Positions 62,401 to 64,000 of a stretch of DNA of 64,000 nt are shown here, one piece after another; the first letter of the stretch is position 1; each line of letters opens with the position of its first letter. A program made the position numbers and the translations under genes. Under the pieces are notes generated by a model. The model did not search any database. It was not told where the DNA came from and saw nothing but the letters and a program-made list of their open reading frames with translations. The stretch comes from Putridiphycobacter sp045107045 (GTDB taxonomy: Bacteria > Bacteroidota > Bacteroidia > Flavobacteriales_D > Crocinitomicaceae), in assembly GCA_045107045.1 (NCBI GenBank), contig JBGCFR010000001.1, positions 62,001 to 126,000 on the forward strand. The letters are read 5' to 3'.

Positions 62401-64000
62401 CTAGTCCATCTTTAACAGCTCTATCCCTAGCTAATTTTAATGAAATCAAACTATCAAGAATAATAATGACTTCATTTTCTTCTGGCCAAATCAATTTTGG
62501 AGAAGTTGATGTAGTACCCCATGCTGTTAATTTCAGCGGCACTTCGTATTCATAATAATTATTTACAAAATCAGTCCCAAGCCTTACAAAAACAGTTAAA
62601 TCATCATCTTTTACTAAACTTTCTGTTTCAATTTTAGCTGCAGTTTCGCCATGAATAAACATCTGAATTTGGCCATAATTTCTAATGTCTATCCCCACAT
62701 TTTTGTATGCCGCTCTTGAGTCACCATCCTTTAGGCCACAGACTTCAAGCGACATAGATTGTTCGTTCAAAGGTCGAGTATTTAAGCTGTTGAAATCTTG
62801 CTCTCGCTGAATACCATCAGGAACTTGATATCCTACGGGTTTTTTACCTTCATTTTCTTCAAGGTTTACTGCACCAATTACAAATTCAGTAGAATTCGGA
62901 TCTTCAATTATTTGATCACCAGTTTGAAGATCTTCCAAGTATTCCCTCCATGTACCGCGAATTAATTCTAGTGTTGCAAAACGGAATACTTTTTCATTTT
63001 CGAAACCTTTCAAAAACATCCTCATAAATCGGATTGATCTAAAATCAGATATATTATTGACTACTTTTTCCGGTTGCTGAATCGGAATTTTAAATTGGTA
63101 CCATGTTTCATCTTTGCCGTCTTCTGTAATAACTCGAGAGTTAGTTATGTAGTTTTGTCCAACCACAAAGCTATTCTGATCAATTTTCACTTTATACTGA
63201 AAATAGTTTTCGGTTTCACTTAAATTATTATCCACATTTATATCTTCTATATCAGGGGAGTTAATACCCACAGTTTGGTAGCCGGCTGCGTTTAGTGTAT
63301 CATATATGTCTGAAGTTGGTGAATTCCCTTCATGACCATTAAAGTCTTTGTATCGTTCTAAAATGTCTAATCTTGCAATGTCATAATCATCATCTAAAAA
63401 GTAATTATAACTATCTGATGATACATCATTTAATAATTTTTGCTTAGCTTCAGGAGTTAAATTGGAACTATTTATCCATTCGGTATACTTGGAGAAAAAT
63501 TCTCTTTCTTGCTCATTATTTAAACCATCCAAACCAATATCTTGAAATAATCTCGAAGCATTGTTATTATCAAATGCATTGACAATTACTTGTTGATTTG
63601 GAATGACGCCCCAAGCTGTAGAATCATAATCATTCGGATTAAAATCATTACTAGTTGGTAGTCCATTTTCATAACTCTTTCTTGAATCTGGTAAAATATC
63701 CTCAGATATATTTCCTAAATTGAAATAAAGCTCTCCAGCATCAAGGTTTTTAGTTCCGTCTTCAGTTGCAGAGTTATTATAAGGGTCCAACATCCAGAAT
63801 TGGATATACTGAACATTTGCATTCTCAAAATTGGTTGTTGTTAAAGCCCGCATAATTCCAGCCCATCTATCTGTTGGATTGGTGAATTTCCCATCTACAT
63901 CAATAAATGCATCAGTAGTATCATAGTTATATGGTCCCCTTTCATTTGGATAATATGATAAATCAAATGTGTTAATATTGTTTGCCGTTCCCTGTGGTGC
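59468..64000 (-). CDS. sprA: T9SS outer-membrane translocon SprA, C-terminal part (partial)
   Basis: The frame is open through the window end, so about 1,510 C-terminal residues are visible of a protein normally near 2,400. The upstream boundary reads YYPNERGPYNYDT and PTDRWAGIMRALTTTNFENA, segments I recognise from SprA. Later parts include WVNELRMTNFKQKGG, many barrel-strand repeats and a C-terminus ending in RAGIALRFNLAQ. SprA (Sov) is the very large outer-membrane barrel through which T9SS substrates exit, so it would carry the type A and type B cargos of this window. An ATG at 63853 is internal and not the start. Confidence 0.95.
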   Translation of the reverse strand, partial: APQGTANNINTFDLSYYPNERGPYNYDTTDAFIDVDGKFTNPTDRWAGIMRALTTTNFENANVQYIQFWMLDPYNNSATEDGTKNLDAGELYFNLGNISEDILPDSRKSYENGLPTSNDFNPNDYDSTAWGVIPNQQVIVNAFDNNNASRLFQDIGLDGLNNEQEREFFSKYTEWINSSNLTPEAKQKLLNDVSSDSYNYFLDDDYDIARLDILERYKDFNGHEGNSPTSDIYDTLNAAGYQTVGINSPDIEDINVDNNLSETENYFQYKVKIDQNSFVVGQNYITNSRVITEDGKDETWYQFKIPIQQPEKVVNNISDFRSIRFMRMFLKGFENEKVFRFATLELIRGTWREYLEDLQTGDQIIEDPNSTEFVIGAVNLEENEGKKPVGYQVPDGIQREQDFNSLNTRPLNEQSMSLEVCGLKDGDSRAAYKNVGIDIRNYGQIQMFIHGETAAKIETESLVKDDDLTVFVRLGTDFVNNYYEYEVPLKLTAWGTTSTSPKLIWPEENEVIIILDSLISLKLARDRAVKDGLANNATPFTLATLGSKTISVKGNPNLADVKTIMIGVRNPSKNENTLPDDGLEKCAEVWVNELRMTNFKQKGGYAATAQVNVQMADFGNVSVSGSYSTPDWGTIESKVIERQRETISNLAFNSNFELGQFFGEKAAIRLPAYFGYSVGAIDPQYNPLSPDVQTSLLDSETRKEVNEVARALTVRRSYNFTNVRKERRPGKDIHFWDVENLSLSYSFNELFRRDINTQQDITRNYKVGVNYAYSGKPKLIEPFKKLGFVGKSKWLRLIKDFNFYLGPKSFSINNNVQRMYNELLMRNALNPDFIFEATYYKNFTWNRAYTFKYDISKNLKFNYTATNSSIIREPLGAINSNAEDSLGIADFNTFSDILNASFNPFAKPQSDTVRFGGYNMNFGQTFDLNYKLPFDKFPLTDWITTTLTYNGSYDWLRAPIGQDEFGNTIQNSRSFNVNGQLNLVSLYNKVPYLQKINRGRGGRGGASQRSKVAAKSRTPKSTGEKDAKDEEIDKKKKKDKEVGTFGKTIGQFVMSLRKVSGTYSVTDGMLLPGFKNSNSLFGLDNNFNSPSLAFVTGAQNYDLFGRPGNVWGADSSFANFASNNEWLVEEPTLNLQHNIMHTQRINGRATLEPIKDLSINLTIDRSITENQTSNFRWDEELQDHVYQNPINTGTLNFSTITWLTAFEILDSTKVSKNFNDMLNNRREISRIYGEEEGQGQLNSGFYDGYGANQQDVLVASFLNTYTGNGGNGITDIFKMIPLPNWDIRYDGLNKIPFMKKYVRNFTIKHGYRSNISVSNFSTNLAARDENGIRQLDQSDNFLADEQYASVVISEQFAPLFGIDATWIVNKNGLITKFEIKKDRSLALNIANAQIIEMIGKEIVVGSGYRFSQIELPFEFMGKKPKSDLNIRFDLSIRSTLSINRNINENTQIPTAGQDSYSIRSSVDYNLGANLNVRAYFDRTVNKPTLSTAFNSANTRAGIALRFNLAQ

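Overview
The window is AT-rich bacterial DNA from a member of the Bacteroidota, most likely a free-living, gliding or adhesive Flavobacteriales-type organism. The signs are the type IX secretion and gliding translocon SprA, two SprF/PorP proteins, type A and type B T9SS sorting domains, a giant SprB-repeat adhesin, TonB receptors, many short-signal lipoproteins, and repeated TAnnTTTG -7 promoter elements, the Bacteroidota sigma consensus. The genus cannot be fixed from this sequence. I found no tRNA, rRNA, CRISPR array, transposase or integrase.

Layout. (1) 1-4956: aromatic amino acid catabolism. It holds the end of homogentisate dioxygenase, then hydroxyphenylpyruvate dioxygenase (tyrosine branch), and 3-hydroxyanthranilate dioxygenase, kynurenine monooxygenase and tryptophan dioxygenase (kynurenine branch). 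The spacers carry unusual repeats and one GC-richer block. (2) 4957-10817: accessory genes. These are a DUF2971 protein, a clan GH-A-like lipoprotein between two attC-like folded spacers, another lipoprotein, a secreted leucine-rich-repeat protein, and a GAF/histidine-kinase pseudogene broken by three homopolymer indels. (3) 10866-18456: housekeeping and envelope genes (lepA, galE with a terminator in its leader, a beta-barrel protein, a polyprenyl diphosphate synthase, a MORN lipoprotein, two glycosyltransferases). (4) 18504-25014: a TonB receptor overlapping a 7TM/SpoIIE phosphatase sensor, a beta-barrel, the rRNA pseudouridine synthase RluE and a half-length DUF1456 protein. (5) 25081-32931: an S9 peptidase, an ECF sigma factor with a membrane anti-sigma-like partner and an outer-membrane protein, a sugar-phosphate isomerase and lysS. 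(6) 33008-40037: a glycosyltransferase/TylF methyltransferase pair, an MscS channel, a GNAT enzyme, a T9SS type A cargo protein, a bifunctional nuclease and etfBA.

(7) 40188-54353: two adhesin-SprF couples in tandem. The second adhesin is about 3,630 residues with about 39 SprB-type repeats. (8) 54389-59459: a tightly packed molybdenum cofactor operon (moaA, moeA, a TauE/SafE permease, mobA, moaD, moaE and a moaC-moaB fusion). (9) 59468-64000: the C-terminal part of sprA, convergent with the Moco operon and running off the end of the window.

The genes of regions 7 and 9 belong together functionally. SprA is the T9SS outer-membrane translocon, the large proteins carry T9SS type B sorting domains, and the SprF proteins are the usual partners of such cargo. 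The most striking signal that I derived directly from the sequence is a strict cysteine covariation in the SprB repeats, which predicts two disulfides per repeat, the second of which is always gained or lost as a pair.
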